Source: Penaeicola halotolerans (lineage in GTDB: Bacteria; Bacteroidota; Bacteroidia; Cytophagales; Cyclobacteriaceae). From it: a stretch of 64,000 bases of DNA. The position numbers were made by a program, and so were the translations under genes. The stretch lies in the NCBI RefSeq assembly GCF_016464625.1, contig NZ_JAEAGO010000005.1, forward strand, positions 62,001-126,000, given 5' to 3'. Position 1 is the first letter of the stretch. Every line of letters starts with the position of its first letter. Below are positions 16,086 to 24,715 of the stretch, one piece after another. Below the pieces are notes generated by a model that saw nothing but the letters and a program-made list of their open reading frames with translations, was not told where the DNA came from and did no database searches.

Positions 16086-16139
16086 AATGTCTCTTTGCCG
16101 CTAAGGCCGAGGGCTACCCGCGTGTAGCCACAGACATTT
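16085..16139 (+). ncRNA. Candidate three-way-junction structured RNA element
   Basis: Outer stem AAATGTCT (16085-16092) with AGACATTT (16132-16139) is an 8-bp perfect pair. It encloses a GCC/GGC hairpin (16097-16107) and a perfect 6-bp hairpin GGCTAC/GTAGCC (16112-16129). No T-run follows, so it is not a terminator. It lies 24 bases before the next ATG (16164), a leader position. No known riboswitch class was recognised. Confidence 0.4.
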
Positions 16140-16163
16140 ATACACACTAAAAAAACATTCAAA

Positions 16164-16631
16164 ATGGACCAAACATCCCTTTACTACGGTTTGCTATCTG
16201 TACTTTTAGTTGGCTTACCTATAGCGCTATTGATTTATTCATCAAAAGCCAAAAGAAAGAAAATCATCAATGAGTTTCTCCAAGAAGCTAAATCAGCAGG
16301 CTTGGAAGTCGATAGCTACGAAAGCTTAAGTACAACAAGACTCATCGGTATAGATACTCAAAATAAGGCGATCATTACCAAGGATCTCAATGATAAGACA
16401 CCAAAAGCTAGTGTTTACCCTTTTAGAAAAACTGACACTATCTCAGTGAAAGAAACGAAATCTACACGTGACAAATCGCTTTACGAAAAGGTCAGTATCC
16501 ATATCAAAAACGGATCTCAGTCAAGTGCTGAAATAGTTTTTTATGACATTGAGACCGATGATATGTTTAGCGGCTATCAACTCGCTCAGAAAGCCCTGGA
16601 ATGGCAGTCAAAGATCGCTTCTGCAGTTTAA
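16164..16631 (+). CDS. Membrane-anchored hypothetical protein
   Basis: A 155-residue protein with one N-terminal transmembrane helix (about residues 7-25, GLLSVLLVGLPIALLIY) followed by a basic stretch and a cytosolic domain of mixed alpha/beta character. The middle part (RLIGIDTQNKAIITKD, ASVYPFRKTDTISV) resembles PH-like small domains, but I do not recognise a named family. It is preceded by a possible structured RNA and followed by a strong terminator, so it may be its own transcription unit. Function unknown. Confidence 0.65.
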   Translation: MDQTSLYYGLLSVLLVGLPIALLIYSSKAKRKKIINEFLQEAKSAGLEVDSYESLSTTRLIGIDTQNKAIITKDLNDKTPKASVYPFRKTDTISVKETKSTRDKSLYEKVSIHIKNGSQSSAEIVFYDIETDDMFSGYQLAQKALEWQSKIASAV

Positions 16632-16648
16632 ATCAAAACAGTAGCTTC

Positions 16649-16676
16649 AAATCCCCACCTGAGTCGTGGGGATTTT
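16649..16676 (+). terminator. Intrinsic terminator after the 16164 gene
   Basis: A 10-bp stem AAATCCCCAC/GTGGGGATTT around a 7-base loop, followed by TTA and CTTTCATTTTT. It separates this gene from carB. Confidence 0.85.
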
Positions 16677-16733
16677 ACTTTCATTTTTGACCAAGCATGT
16701 CCGAGTTCATCGTGCTACTTTGGATTTTTTTTC

Positions 16734-16741
16734 TAATTTTG
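16734..16741 (+). promoter_or_regulatory. Candidate -7 box of carB
   Basis: TAATTTTG matches TAnnTTTG exactly and lies 47 bases before the carB ATG. A TTG (16720-16722) is only 11 bases upstream, so the -33 element is not ideal. Confidence 0.5.
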
Positions 16742-16787
16742 CACCAATTTAGCCTTAAGTATCACATCCTTTCTAACCTCTCAACTA

Positions 16788-19607
16788 ATGCCTAAAGACA
16801 AAAGCATCAAACATGTCCTCATCATCGGAAGTGGTCCTATCGTCATCGGTCAAGCCTGCGAATTTGACTACGCAGGGTCGCAAGCCGCTCGATCACTTAG
16901 AGAAGAAGGTATCATCGTCACTTTGATCAACTCCAATCCTGCGACCATCATGACAGATCCCGTCATGGCAGACAACGTTTACCTCCTTCCCCTCGAAAAA
17001 AAATCCATCATCCAAATCCTCAAAGACCATCCTGACATCGACTGCGTACTCCCGACTATGGGTGGGCAGACGGCATTGAACTTGGCTATCGACTGTCACA
17101 ATGCTGGTGTCTGGGATAAATTTGGCGTACGAATGATCGGTGTGGATATAGATGCTATCGAGACCGCAGAAAATAGAGAGAAGTTTAAGGCACTGATGGA
17201 AGAACTTGGTGTCAGTGTATGTATCGGGGAGACCGCTACATCTTTTCTCCAAGGTAAAGAAATCGCTCAGCGAATAGGTTTTCCACTTGTGATCAGACCA
17301 TCTTATACACTTGGTGGTACGGGTGGTGGATTTGTAGAAAAGGCAGAGGACTTTGAACTAGCGCTGAAGTCTGGTCTAGAAGCCTCTCCTACGCATGAGG
17401 TACTCATCGAGCAAAGTATCTTAGGTTGGAAAGAATATGAGCTAGAGATCCTTAGAGATACTAAAGGCAACATGATCGTGATCTGTTCGATCGAAAATTT
17501 TGACCCAATGGGTGTGCATACAGGCGACTCTATCACAGTGGCACCCGCCATGACTCTCCCAGACACCGTCTATCAGCGTATGCGAAACTTGGCGATCAAG
17601 ATGATGGCAGGGATCGGTAATTTCGCTGGAGGCTGCAATGTGCAGTTTTCAGTAAGCCCTGACAATGAAACCATCATCGGCATCGAGATCAACCCACGCG
17701 TGTCGAGATCCTCTGCCCTAGCCTCTAAGGCAACAGGCTATCCGATTGCCAAAGTATCTGCTAAACTTGCTATCGGCTACAATCTAGATGAACTCCAAAA
17801 CCAAATCACCAAGACTACTTCTGCTTTCTTTGAGCCAGCGATAGACTATGTGATCGTGAAGATCCCAAGATGGAACTTTGACAAATTCAAGGGTTCTGAT
17901 AGAAGACTCGGACTGTCTATGAAGTCAGTAGGTGAGGTGATGGGCATCGGCCGAAACTTCCAAGAAGCGCTTCAAAAAGCTTGTCAGTCACTCGAGATCA
18001 AGAGAAATGGCCTTGGAGCAGATGGCAAAGAGCTCAAAGATCAGGATAAGATACTTTACAGTCTAGCCAACCCAAGTTGGAACAGACTATTCCATATTTA
18101 TGATGCCTTCAAACTAGGTATCTCTTTCCGAACGATTCAGGACCTAACTAAGATTGATAAGTGGTTCCTCAAGCAAATAGAAGAACTCGTCCACTTAGAT
18201 GAGGAGATGGCCGAATATGACTTGGATACCATGCCAGCAGATCTGATGAAAAAAGCCAAAGAAAAAGGCTATGCCGATCGTCAGATTGCACACTTGCTTG
18301 GCTGCCTGGAAAGCGAAGTTTTCAATAAGCGCAGGGAAGAGATGGGTATCAAGCGTATCTACAAGTTGGTAGATACTTGTGCCGCTGAGTTTGAAGCGCA
18401 GACCCCTTATTATTACTCCTCTTTTGGGGATGAAAACGAGTCTATTCGCACTGATAAAAAGAAGATTATCGTACTTGGCTCTGGACCAAATAGAGTCGGT
18501 CAAGGCATCGAGTTTGACTACTCCTGTGTGCATGGAATCTTAGCAGCCAAAGAATGTGGCTATGAAACCATCATGATCAACTGTAATCCAGAGACTGTTT
18601 CTACAGACTTCGACATTGCAGATAAGCTTTACTTCGAACCTGTATTTTGGGAGCATATCTATGAGATCATCTTACATGAGCGTCCAGAGGGAGTCATTGT
18701 ACAGCTAGGTGGTCAGACAGCTTTGAAGCTAGCTGAAAAACTAGAAAAGTATGGCATCAAAATCATCGGAACGAGCTTTGAGGCACTAGATCTAGCGGAA
18801 GATAGAGGTAGATTTTCTGCTTTGCTCAAGGAAAATGACATTCCTTATCCAGAGTTTGGCTCTATCGAGACGACAGATGAGGCACTAGAAATGTGCAAGA
18901 CCATAGGATTCCCACTTCTTGTAAGACCATCTTATGTACTAGGTGGTCAGAGTATGAAGATAGTGATCAATGAAAAGGAGCTTGAAGAGCACGTAGTGGA
19001 TGTCCTCAAGGATATTCCTGGCAATAAAATTCTCCTCGATCACTTCTTGGAGGGTGCTATAGAAGCTGAGGCAGACGCGATCTGTGACGGTGAAAACGTT
19101 TATATTATCGGCATCATGCAGCACATTGAGCCAGCTGGTATCCATTCAGGAGACTCTTATGCAGTGCTTCCTCCTTATAACTTAGGAGATTTGGTCATCA
19201 GACAGATTGAGACTTATACTAAGAAGATTGCACTTGCTTTGAGAACGGTTGGTCTCATCAATATCCAGTTTGCGATCAAAAATGATAAAGTATATATCAT
19301 CGAAGCGAACCCAAGAGCCTCTCGTACCGTTCCATTCATATGCAAAGCCTACCAAGAGCCGTATGTTAATTATGCGGTGAAGGTCATGCTAGGGGAAAAT
19401 AAGGTGACGGACTTTAATTTCAATCCAGTGAAAAAAGGCTACGCGATCAAAGTGCCAGTATTCTCTTTTCATAAATTCCCGAATGTCAATAAAGAACTCG
19501 GACCTGAAATGAAGTCTACTGGAGAGTCAATCTATTTTATAGATGACATCATGGATGATTATTTCTTGAAAATCTACTCAGAGAGAAACTTGTACTTGAG
19601 TAGGTAA
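16788..19607 (+). CDS. carB: Carbamoyl-phosphate synthase large subunit (no regulatory domain)
   Basis: Makes carbamoyl phosphate from bicarbonate, ammonia and two ATP for pyrimidine and arginine synthesis. It has 939 residues, against about 1070 in E. coli. Two ATP-grasp halves are complete: GSGPIVIGQACEFDYAG (residue 15 on) and the second-half copy GSGPNRVGQGIEFDYS (about 564). The oligomerisation part lies between them. The protein stops after the second ATP-grasp domain (ending RNLYLSR), so the C-terminal MGS-like allosteric domain is missing. No fragment of that domain follows; the next gene starts 15 bases later. Short CarB is familiar in Bacteroidota. carA is not in the window. Confidence 0.96.
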   Translation: MPKDKSIKHVLIIGSGPIVIGQACEFDYAGSQAARSLREEGIIVTLINSNPATIMTDPVMADNVYLLPLEKKSIIQILKDHPDIDCVLPTMGGQTALNLAIDCHNAGVWDKFGVRMIGVDIDAIETAENREKFKALMEELGVSVCIGETATSFLQGKEIAQRIGFPLVIRPSYTLGGTGGGFVEKAEDFELALKSGLEASPTHEVLIEQSILGWKEYELEILRDTKGNMIVICSIENFDPMGVHTGDSITVAPAMTLPDTVYQRMRNLAIKMMAGIGNFAGGCNVQFSVSPDNETIIGIEINPRVSRSSALASKATGYPIAKVSAKLAIGYNLDELQNQITKTTSAFFEPAIDYVIVKIPRWNFDKFKGSDRRLGLSMKSVGEVMGIGRNFQEALQKACQSLEIKRNGLGADGKELKDQDKILYSLANPSWNRLFHIYDAFKLGISFRTIQDLTKIDKWFLKQIEELVHLDEEMAEYDLDTMPADLMKKAKEKGYADRQIAHLLGCLESEVFNKRREEMGIKRIYKLVDTCAAEFEAQTPYYYSSFGDENESIRTDKKKIIVLGSGPNRVGQGIEFDYSCVHGILAAKECGYETIMINCNPETVSTDFDIADKLYFEPVFWEHIYEIILHERPEGVIVQLGGQTALKLAEKLEKYGIKIIGTSFEALDLAEDRGRFSALLKENDIPYPEFGSIETTDEALEMCKTIGFPLLVRPSYVLGGQSMKIVINEKELEEHVVDVLKDIPGNKILLDHFLEGAIEAEADAICDGENVYIIGIMQHIEPAGIHSGDSYAVLPPYNLGDLVIRQIETYTKKIALALRTVGLINIQFAIKNDKVYIIEANPRASRTVPFICKAYQEPYVNYAVKVMLGENKVTDFNFNPVKKGYAIKVPVFSFHKFPNVNKELGPEMKSTGESIYFIDDIMDDYFLKIYSERNLYLSR

Positions 19608-19622
19608 AAATGAACAAACAGC

Positions 19623-19868
19623 ATGGGTTTAATAAAATTTCTAGTCATAGCTTTAGGGATCAGCTATTTATTCATGTCGCTACTCCGCTTTTTCTTTCGC
19701 ACCAAAGTGCGACAGATGTATGAGCGTGCCCAGCAGCAGCAAGCACAGCAGTACCAACAGCGACCTACTGGAAGCATCAAAGTAGATCATGTGCCAAATC
19801 AGCAAAAGGGTAGAAAAAAATTTAATGATCGTGAAGGCGAATATGTGCCTTATGAAGAAGTGAAATAA
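19623..19868 (+). CDS. DUF4834 family membrane protein
   Basis: An 81-residue protein with one N-terminal transmembrane helix (LIKFLVIALGISYLFMSLLRFFF), a glutamine-rich linker and the conserved C-terminal tail REGEYVPYEEVK typical of this Bacteroidota family. It begins 15 bases after carB and is probably co-transcribed with it. Function unknown. Confidence 0.82.
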   Translation: MGLIKFLVIALGISYLFMSLLRFFFRTKVRQMYERAQQQQAQQYQQRPTGSIKVDHVPNQQKGRKKFNDREGEYVPYEEVK

Positions 19869-19871
19869 GTC

Positions 19872-19899
19872 AAGAGCAGCCAAATGGCTGCTCTTTTTT
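19872..19899 (+). terminator. Intrinsic terminator of the carB unit
   Basis: A 10-bp stem AAGAGCAGCC/GGCTGCTCTT with a 4-base loop and T6 tail, directly after the DUF4834 stop. Confidence 0.92.
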
Positions 19900-20047
19900 G
19901 ATTATCCCTGCCTCCATCTTAGAAAGTCGCTTTCTTTCCTTTTTGCAAAGATTTCTTTAGATATCAGGATTTAGCCATTAACTTTGGAGATACTTTGCTT
20001 TAGAATGGTGAAGCACATTCATCTTTTCAATAAATAAACAGTACGAA

Positions 20048-20890
20048 ATGAGTTGGTTTAAGCGGAAAGAAAAGGGGATCAGCACCCCAACAGAAGAGAA
20101 AAAAGATGCCCCTGATGGTCTATGGTACAAAACTCCCTCCGGTAAAATAGTCCATACGAGAGAACTGAAGAGTAATGCTTATGTCAGTCCCGAGGATGAC
20201 TATCATGTCAAAATCGGTTCTGCAGAGTATTTTCAGATATTATTTGACAACAACAAGTTCACAGAACTAGATGCCAAAATGACCTCTGGAGATCCGCTTA
20301 GCTTTGTGGATACTAAAAGTTATACATCCAGAATCAAGGATACTATCAAAAAAACCGAACTCAATGATGCTGTACGTTCTGCCTATGGCAAGATGAACGG
20401 AATCGATATCGTAGTGTCCTGCATGGATTTCAATTTCATCGGAGGCTCTATGGGCTCTGTGGTAGGAGAAAAAATCGCTAGAGCCATAGACCATTCTATC
20501 AAAAACAAAATGCCTTTTCTCATGATCTCTCGATCAGGAGGTGCTAGAATGATGGAAGCTGGGTTTTCATTGATGCAAATGGCCAAGACTTCTGCTAAGC
20601 TTGCTATCCTCGACAAAGAAGGTATCCCATACATCTCATTGATGACGGATCCTACTACGGGTGGGGTAACGGCTTCTTATGCCATGCTTGGTGACTTCAA
20701 CATTGCAGAACCTGGTTCACTGATTGGATTTGCTGGTCCTCGTGTGATCAGAGAGACGATAGGAAAAGATCTGCCTAAAGGCTTCCAGTCTGCTGAGTTT
20801 GTATTGGATCATGGCTTCTTAGACTTCATCGTAGATAGAAGGCAGTTGAAATCCAAACTTTCTACGCTGCTCACACTTCTACAAAACTAA
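20048..20890 (+). CDS. accD: Acetyl-CoA carboxylase carboxyltransferase subunit beta (zinc-less)
   Basis: Beta subunit of the carboxyltransferase that transfers carboxylate from biotin to acetyl-CoA, the first step of fatty acid synthesis. The 280-residue length is normal. The crotonase-fold core is intact ([54 protein letters not shown]). The N-terminal domain that normally has four zinc cysteines reads LWYKTPSGK...[14 protein letters not shown], with all four replaced. The fold may persist without metal. A terminator follows. accA is not in the window. Confidence 0.96.
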   Translation: MSWFKRKEKGISTPTEEKKDAPDGLWYKTPSGKIVHTRELKSNAYVSPEDDYHVKIGSAEYFQILFDNNKFTELDAKMTSGDPLSFVDTKSYTSRIKDTIKKTELNDAVRSAYGKMNGIDIVVSCMDFNFIGGSMGSVVGEKIARAIDHSIKNKMPFLMISRSGGARMMEAGFSLMQMAKTSAKLAILDKEGIPYISLMTDPTTGGVTASYAMLGDFNIAEPGSLIGFAGPRVIRETIGKDLPKGFQSAEFVLDHGFLDFIVDRRQLKSKLSTLLTLLQN

Positions 20891-20895
20891 TTCTC

Positions 20896-20918
20896 AAGTC
20901 GTCTTCGGGCGACTTTTT
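20896..20918 (+). terminator. Intrinsic terminator of accD
   Basis: Stem AAGTCGTC/GGCGACTT around a TTCG tetraloop, followed by TTTT. It starts six bases after the accD stop. Confidence 0.85.
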
Positions 20919-20987
20919 CATTTCACTCCAAACTGCCCCTCTACCCTCAATATTAGCCTTTTTATCAAGAGAATTTATAAACAATTC

Positions 20988-21020
20988 TTGGGCTTATTAA
21001 TTATATAAATAATATATTTG
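20988..21020 (+). promoter_or_regulatory. Promoter of nqrF
   Basis: TATATTTG (21013-21020) is an exact -7 box, with TTG (20988-20990) 22 bases upstream. The nqrF ATG is 53 bases downstream, so nqrF appears to have its own promoter. Confidence 0.6.
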
Positions 21021-21072
21021 TAGTCCCTGAAGGGGAAAATCCAAATTCTAAAAATCAAACAATAAAAGTTAA

Positions 21073-22374
21073 ATGACTTCAGTTGTTATCACTTCCATAG
21101 TGGCATTTACCGTGGTAATTTTGCTACTAGTGCTCATACTCTTGTATGCGCAGTCTAAACTCGTCAACTCAGGTGATGTAAAGATCTACGTCAATGGTGA
21201 TGAGAAAAATCCAATGACAGCTTCAGCTGGATCTACTCTACTTAACACATTAGGTAGCCAAAAAATCTTCTTACCATCAGCTTGTGGTGGTGGAGGTACT
21301 TGCGCTATGTGTAAGTGCGTAGTAGAAGAAGGCGCAGGAGATGTGTTACCTACGGAGATCGGCCACTTGACTAGAGCTGAGCAACAGGGTAATGTCCGTC
21401 TAGCTTGTCAGGTGAAAGTTAAGAACGATCTCAAAATCAGAATTCCTGAGGAAATCTTCGGAATCAAGAAATGGGAGTGTGAAGTTGTTTCAAACTATAA
21501 CGTTTCTACTTTTATCAAAGAATTTGTCGTAAAACTTCCTGAAGGTGAAAATTTAGATTTCGAATCAGGCGGATACATCCAAATAGACGTTCCTAAAATT
21601 ACGGTGAACTTCAAGGATATGGATATCACACCACATCCAGATTTGGGTCACCCGCAGGATGTCTATAAAAGTGACTGGGATAAGTTTGGTCTGTGGGATC
21701 TAGTCATGAAAAATGACGAGGAGATCTTCAGAGCTTACTCTATGGCCAATCACCCTGCAGAAGGTAATATCGTGATGTTGACAATCCGTATCGCTACTCC
21801 GCCTTGGGATAGAGCAGCCAACAAGTGGATGGATGTAAATCCAGGTATTTGTTCTTCTTATGTGTTCTCAAGAAAGAAAGGTGATAAAGTAACGATCTCT
21901 GGACCTTATGGAGAATTCCACATCAACCCTACTCAAAGAGAGATGGTGTACATCGGTGGTGGTGCAGGTATGGCACCATTGAGATCACACATCTTCCACT
22001 TATTCCACACTGAAAAGTCAGATAGAAAAGTATCTTACTGGTACGGTGGTAGATCTAAGAAAGAGCTCTTCTATGTAGAGCACTTTAGAGAAATCGAAAA
22101 AGAGTTTCCTAACTTCACTTTCAATATTGGTCTTTCTGAGCCACTTCCAGAGGATAACTGGAAAGTAAAGAAAAGCTTAGATGATGAAGGAGATGGTTAT
22201 GTAGGATTCATTCACCAAGTATTGTATGAAAACTATCTGAAAAATCACCCTGAGCCAGATGAGGTAGAATTCTACCTGTGCGGACCGCCTTTGATGAACT
22301 CAGCGGTATTGAAAATGCTAGATGATATGGGAGTGCCAGAGGAGAACATCAGATTTGATGACTTCGGAGGTTGA
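21073..22374 (+). CDS. nqrF: Na+-translocating NADH:quinone reductase subunit F
   Basis: NADH-oxidising entry subunit of the sodium-pumping Nqr complex. It has 433 residues: an N-terminal transmembrane helix (about 3-28), a 2Fe-2S ferredoxin domain with [13 protein letters not shown] (about residues 75-87) and the fourth cysteine in LACQV, an FAD domain with [10 protein letters not shown] and an NAD-binding part with [12 protein letters not shown]. The C-terminal FDDFGG is typical. It stands alone between two terminators here, with no nqrA-E in the window. Because those terminators and a promoter box frame it, it is probably a single-gene unit. Confidence 0.96.
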   Translation: MTSVVITSIVAFTVVILLLVLILLYAQSKLVNSGDVKIYVNGDEKNPMTASAGSTLLNTLGSQKIFLPSACGGGGTCAMCKCVVEEGAGDVLPTEIGHLTRAEQQGNVRLACQVKVKNDLKIRIPEEIFGIKKWECEVVSNYNVSTFIKEFVVKLPEGENLDFESGGYIQIDVPKITVNFKDMDITPHPDLGHPQDVYKSDWDKFGLWDLVMKNDEEIFRAYSMANHPAEGNIVMLTIRIATPPWDRAANKWMDVNPGICSSYVFSRKKGDKVTISGPYGEFHINPTQREMVYIGGGAGMAPLRSHIFHLFHTEKSDRKVSYWYGGRSKKELFYVEHFREIEKEFPNFTFNIGLSEPLPEDNWKVKKSLDDEGDGYVGFIHQVLYENYLKNHPEPDEVEFYLCGPPLMNSAVLKMLDDMGVPEENIRFDDFGG

Positions 22375-22390
22375 TCCCCAAAGATATACG

Positions 22391-22423
22391 AAAGGCTCTG
22401 CAGATTGCAGAGCCTTTTTCTTT
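22391..22423 (+). terminator. Intrinsic terminator of nqrF
   Basis: Long stem AAAGGCTCTGCA/TGCAGAGCCTTT with a 3-base loop and T-rich tail, 17 bases after the nqrF stop. Confidence 0.92.
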
Positions 22424-22479
22424 TACAGTATTATCACAGCTACCTTTTTTTACTTAATTTAGATTGAAATTTTTGACAC

Positions 22480-23634
22480 ATGGAGCTTTCTATTTTCTTT
22501 GATCCTATATCTGATGAGCTAGCACAAACTAGCTTCCCACTCAACTCTTTTTGCAAAAGTATACACATCCATCAAGAGCATTTTCCTGATCTCAGCAAAG
22601 TAGATATTGCCCTGATCGGACTTCAAGAATGGAGAGGGAGTATGGAAAATGAACAGATTGCCAAAGCGCCTTTTCACATCCGTCAAAAGCTCTATGCCCT
22701 CAAAAAAGGGAGTGAAAACTACCGAATAGTAGATCTTGGTAACCTGAGAAATGGCATTGACTATCAAGAAACGATTAACCGTATCAAGGAAGTCGGACAC
22801 ACGCTCTTAGAGAAAAAAATCCTTCCGATCTTCATTGGAGGCACACATGACCTAGATATGGGTCAATTTACTGCATATGAAAATTTAGGCAAACTTATCA
22901 GTGTGCTGTCAATAGATGCTTTCTTGGACATGGAAGAATCTGACAAAGCTAGCGAGTCTCATACTCAGCAGATACTCATGCATCAGCCAAACTTTTTATT
23001 CAACTACACGCACATGGCCTATCAGAGCTTCCTAGTGGATAAAAAGGTTATTAATTTGCTGGAAAAGCTATACTTTGATCACTATCGCTTAGGTCAGATC
23101 AAGGATAACCTTAAAGAAACAGAGCCTTTGATCAGGAATGCGGATATGCTCAGCTTTGATATCACTGCGATCAGATCAGCTGATGCACCTGGTAATAGAC
23201 AAGCGCAACCTTTTGGACTGACTGGTGAGGAGGCTTGCCAAATCGCTTGGTTTGCTGGAAGCAATGATAAGCTAAGCTCTATAGGTTTTTATGGCTATCA
23301 ACCCGCATTAGACGATCAGCATGGTAAAACAGCTGCTGTTATGGCTACTATGATCTGGTATTTCATCGAAGGCTTTTATCATAGAAAGGATTCTTTAGCC
23401 TTTACAGGCAATGACTACACTAAATATGTCGTCTCGCTTGATACAGAACCTGCCAACTTGGTTTTTTATAAGAGTAAAATCAGTGGCAAATGGTGGATGG
23501 AAGTTCCTCATATCAATGGCACAGATAAGTATGAACGCAATAGCATTCTCCCTTGTAGCTATACGGACTATGAGCAAGCACTGCAGGGGGAAGTTCCTGA
23601 ACGCTGGATAAATGCTCAAATCAAGCTGATCTGA
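22480..23634 (+). CDS. Arginase/formimidoylglutamase-fold protein with degraded metal site
   Basis: A 384-residue ureohydrolase-superfamily protein. The first metal motif is kept (FIGGTHDLDMG, about residue 119). The DxHxD motif of active members reads SIDAFLDM, with His replaced by Phe, and the SFDxDxxDP motif reads SFDITAIRSADAPG, with only its first Asp kept. A Bacteroidota subgroup often labelled formimidoylglutamase has this pattern. It may have lost dinuclear Mn catalysis or use a changed site. It heads an operon: its stop overlaps the start of the cytochrome b5-like gene by one base. Confidence 0.8.
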   Translation: MELSIFFDPISDELAQTSFPLNSFCKSIHIHQEHFPDLSKVDIALIGLQEWRGSMENEQIAKAPFHIRQKLYALKKGSENYRIVDLGNLRNGIDYQETINRIKEVGHTLLEKKILPIFIGGTHDLDMGQFTAYENLGKLISVLSIDAFLDMEESDKASESHTQQILMHQPNFLFNYTHMAYQSFLVDKKVINLLEKLYFDHYRLGQIKDNLKETEPLIRNADMLSFDITAIRSADAPGNRQAQPFGLTGEEACQIAWFAGSNDKLSSIGFYGYQPALDDQHGKTAAVMATMIWYFIEGFYHRKDSLAFTGNDYTKYVVSLDTEPANLVFYKSKISGKWWMEVPHINGTDKYERNSILPCSYTDYEQALQGEVPERWINAQIKLI

Positions 23635-23870
23635 TGGAGCTCAAGCAGTATACCAAGCAGCAACTTGCTCTACGCAATGGACAAGATAAGGTAGAAATCT
23701 GGGTAGCCTGGGAAGGTAATATCTATGATGTAACCAAGTCGAGACTTTGGAAAAATGGCAAACACTATGAACACTGGGCTGGACAAGATCTCACAGAAGA
23801 GCTCAAAGATGCCCCACATACCATTCGTGTTTTTGAAAAATTTGATATCATAGGCAAACTCATCAAATGA
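23634..23870 (+). CDS. Cytochrome b5-like heme/steroid-binding domain protein
   Basis: A 78-residue single-domain protein: YTKQQLALRNGQ, then VAWEGNIYDVTKSRLWKNG and HYEHWAGQDLTEELKDAPH. This is the compact COG4892-type heme/steroid-binding fold with histidines in the HxxHxAGxDLT segment. No signal or membrane anchor, so it is presumably cytosolic. Its ATG overlaps the previous stop by one base and its stop overlaps the next start by four, indicating translational coupling. The link to the sugar kinase and MurQ downstream is not understood. Confidence 0.85.
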   Translation: MELKQYTKQQLALRNGQDKVEIWVAWEGNIYDVTKSRLWKNGKHYEHWAGQDLTEELKDAPHTIRVFEKFDIIGKLIK

Positions 23871-24715
23871 TACTAATAGCAGACAGTGGCGGTACTAAGA
23901 CAGATTGGAGAGTGATCTCCTCAGATGGAAAAATCAGTCAGGCTTCCACTAAGGGCATGAATCCCTATCAAAATACCACTGAAGATTTGAGCATTATCAT
24001 CTCTGAAGAGTTAATACCTCAGCTTAACCAACATGGTGCTGTGCAGACTTTATACTTCTATGGTGCTGGGTGTGGGAGTAATGAAAATCAAGTGATGATG
24101 CATCAAGTGTTGGCAGCCAGTTTTCCTCAAGCTCGTATCATCATCGAAAATGATATGCTGGCCGCAGCTAGAGCACTTTGCGGTACACAAGCAGGAATCG
24201 CTTGTATACTAGGCACTGGTAGTAATAGCTGCTTGTATGATGGACAAAATATCAAAGCGCAGCGGCCATCCTTAGGCTATGTACTCAGTGATGAAGGTAG
24301 TGGCAGAGACATGGGCGCTAGATTGATCAGAGCCTATTATTATGATGAAATGCCTACAGACTATCGCGCTTTATTTGAAAGCAAGTTTGATCTCAAGCTG
24401 AGTGAGCTGCTAGAAAATATCTACAAAAAGCCAGCCCCAGCCAGCTATATCGCTAGCTTTACGCAAATACTATCTTTGACTAGGAATCACCCATTTACGC
24501 ATGAGCTCGTTACCGCCTCCTTTGAGTCATTTGTAGCGACTCAAATAAAAAAATATCCTCGTTGGGAGGAGCTCCCCGTACACTTTAGTGGCTCTATCGC
24601 CTTTCATTTTAGTGATCTTTTGAGAAATGTTGCCATCAAACATGGCTTTTCACTACAAAATATCATCCAAAGCCCTATAGCAGGCCTTACACTCTATCAT
24701 CAAAGTATCCTATGA
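23867..24715 (+). CDS. BadF/BadG/BcrA/BcrD-type ATPase, predicted N-acetylglucosamine/N-acetylmuramate kinase
   Basis: A 282-residue sugar kinase of the ASKHA fold. The phosphate-1 motif is IADSGGTKTDWRVI at the N-terminus, with the phosphate-2 and adenosine motifs ACILGTGSNSCLYDG and VLSDEGSGRDMGARLIR. Its start and stop overlap both neighbours by four bases. Being coupled to murQ suggests it phosphorylates N-acetylglucosamine or anhydro-muramic acid released during cell-wall recycling. Substrate is inferred from context and not proved by residues. Confidence 0.88.
   Translation: MILIADSGGTKTDWRVISSDGKISQASTKGMNPYQNTTEDLSIIISEELIPQLNQHGAVQTLYFYGAGCGSNENQVMMHQVLAASFPQARIIIENDMLAAARALCGTQAGIACILGTGSNSCLYDGQNIKAQRPSLGYVLSDEGSGRDMGARLIRAYYYDEMPTDYRALFESKFDLKLSELLENIYKKPAPASYIASFTQILSLTRNHPFTHELVTASFESFVATQIKKYPRWEELPVHFSGSIAFHFSDLLRNVAIKHGFSLQNIIQSPIAGLTLYHQSIL

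Noticed and set aside
16085-16139. Hammerhead ribozyme
   Set aside because: The three-way junction lacks the CUGANGA and GAAA core sequences, so the element is kept only as an unnamed structured RNA.
19560-19622. Frameshift or truncation of carB
   Set aside because: The gene ends cleanly after its second ATP-grasp domain, the next gene begins 15 bases later and no MGS-domain remnant is visible in any frame; short CarB is a known type.
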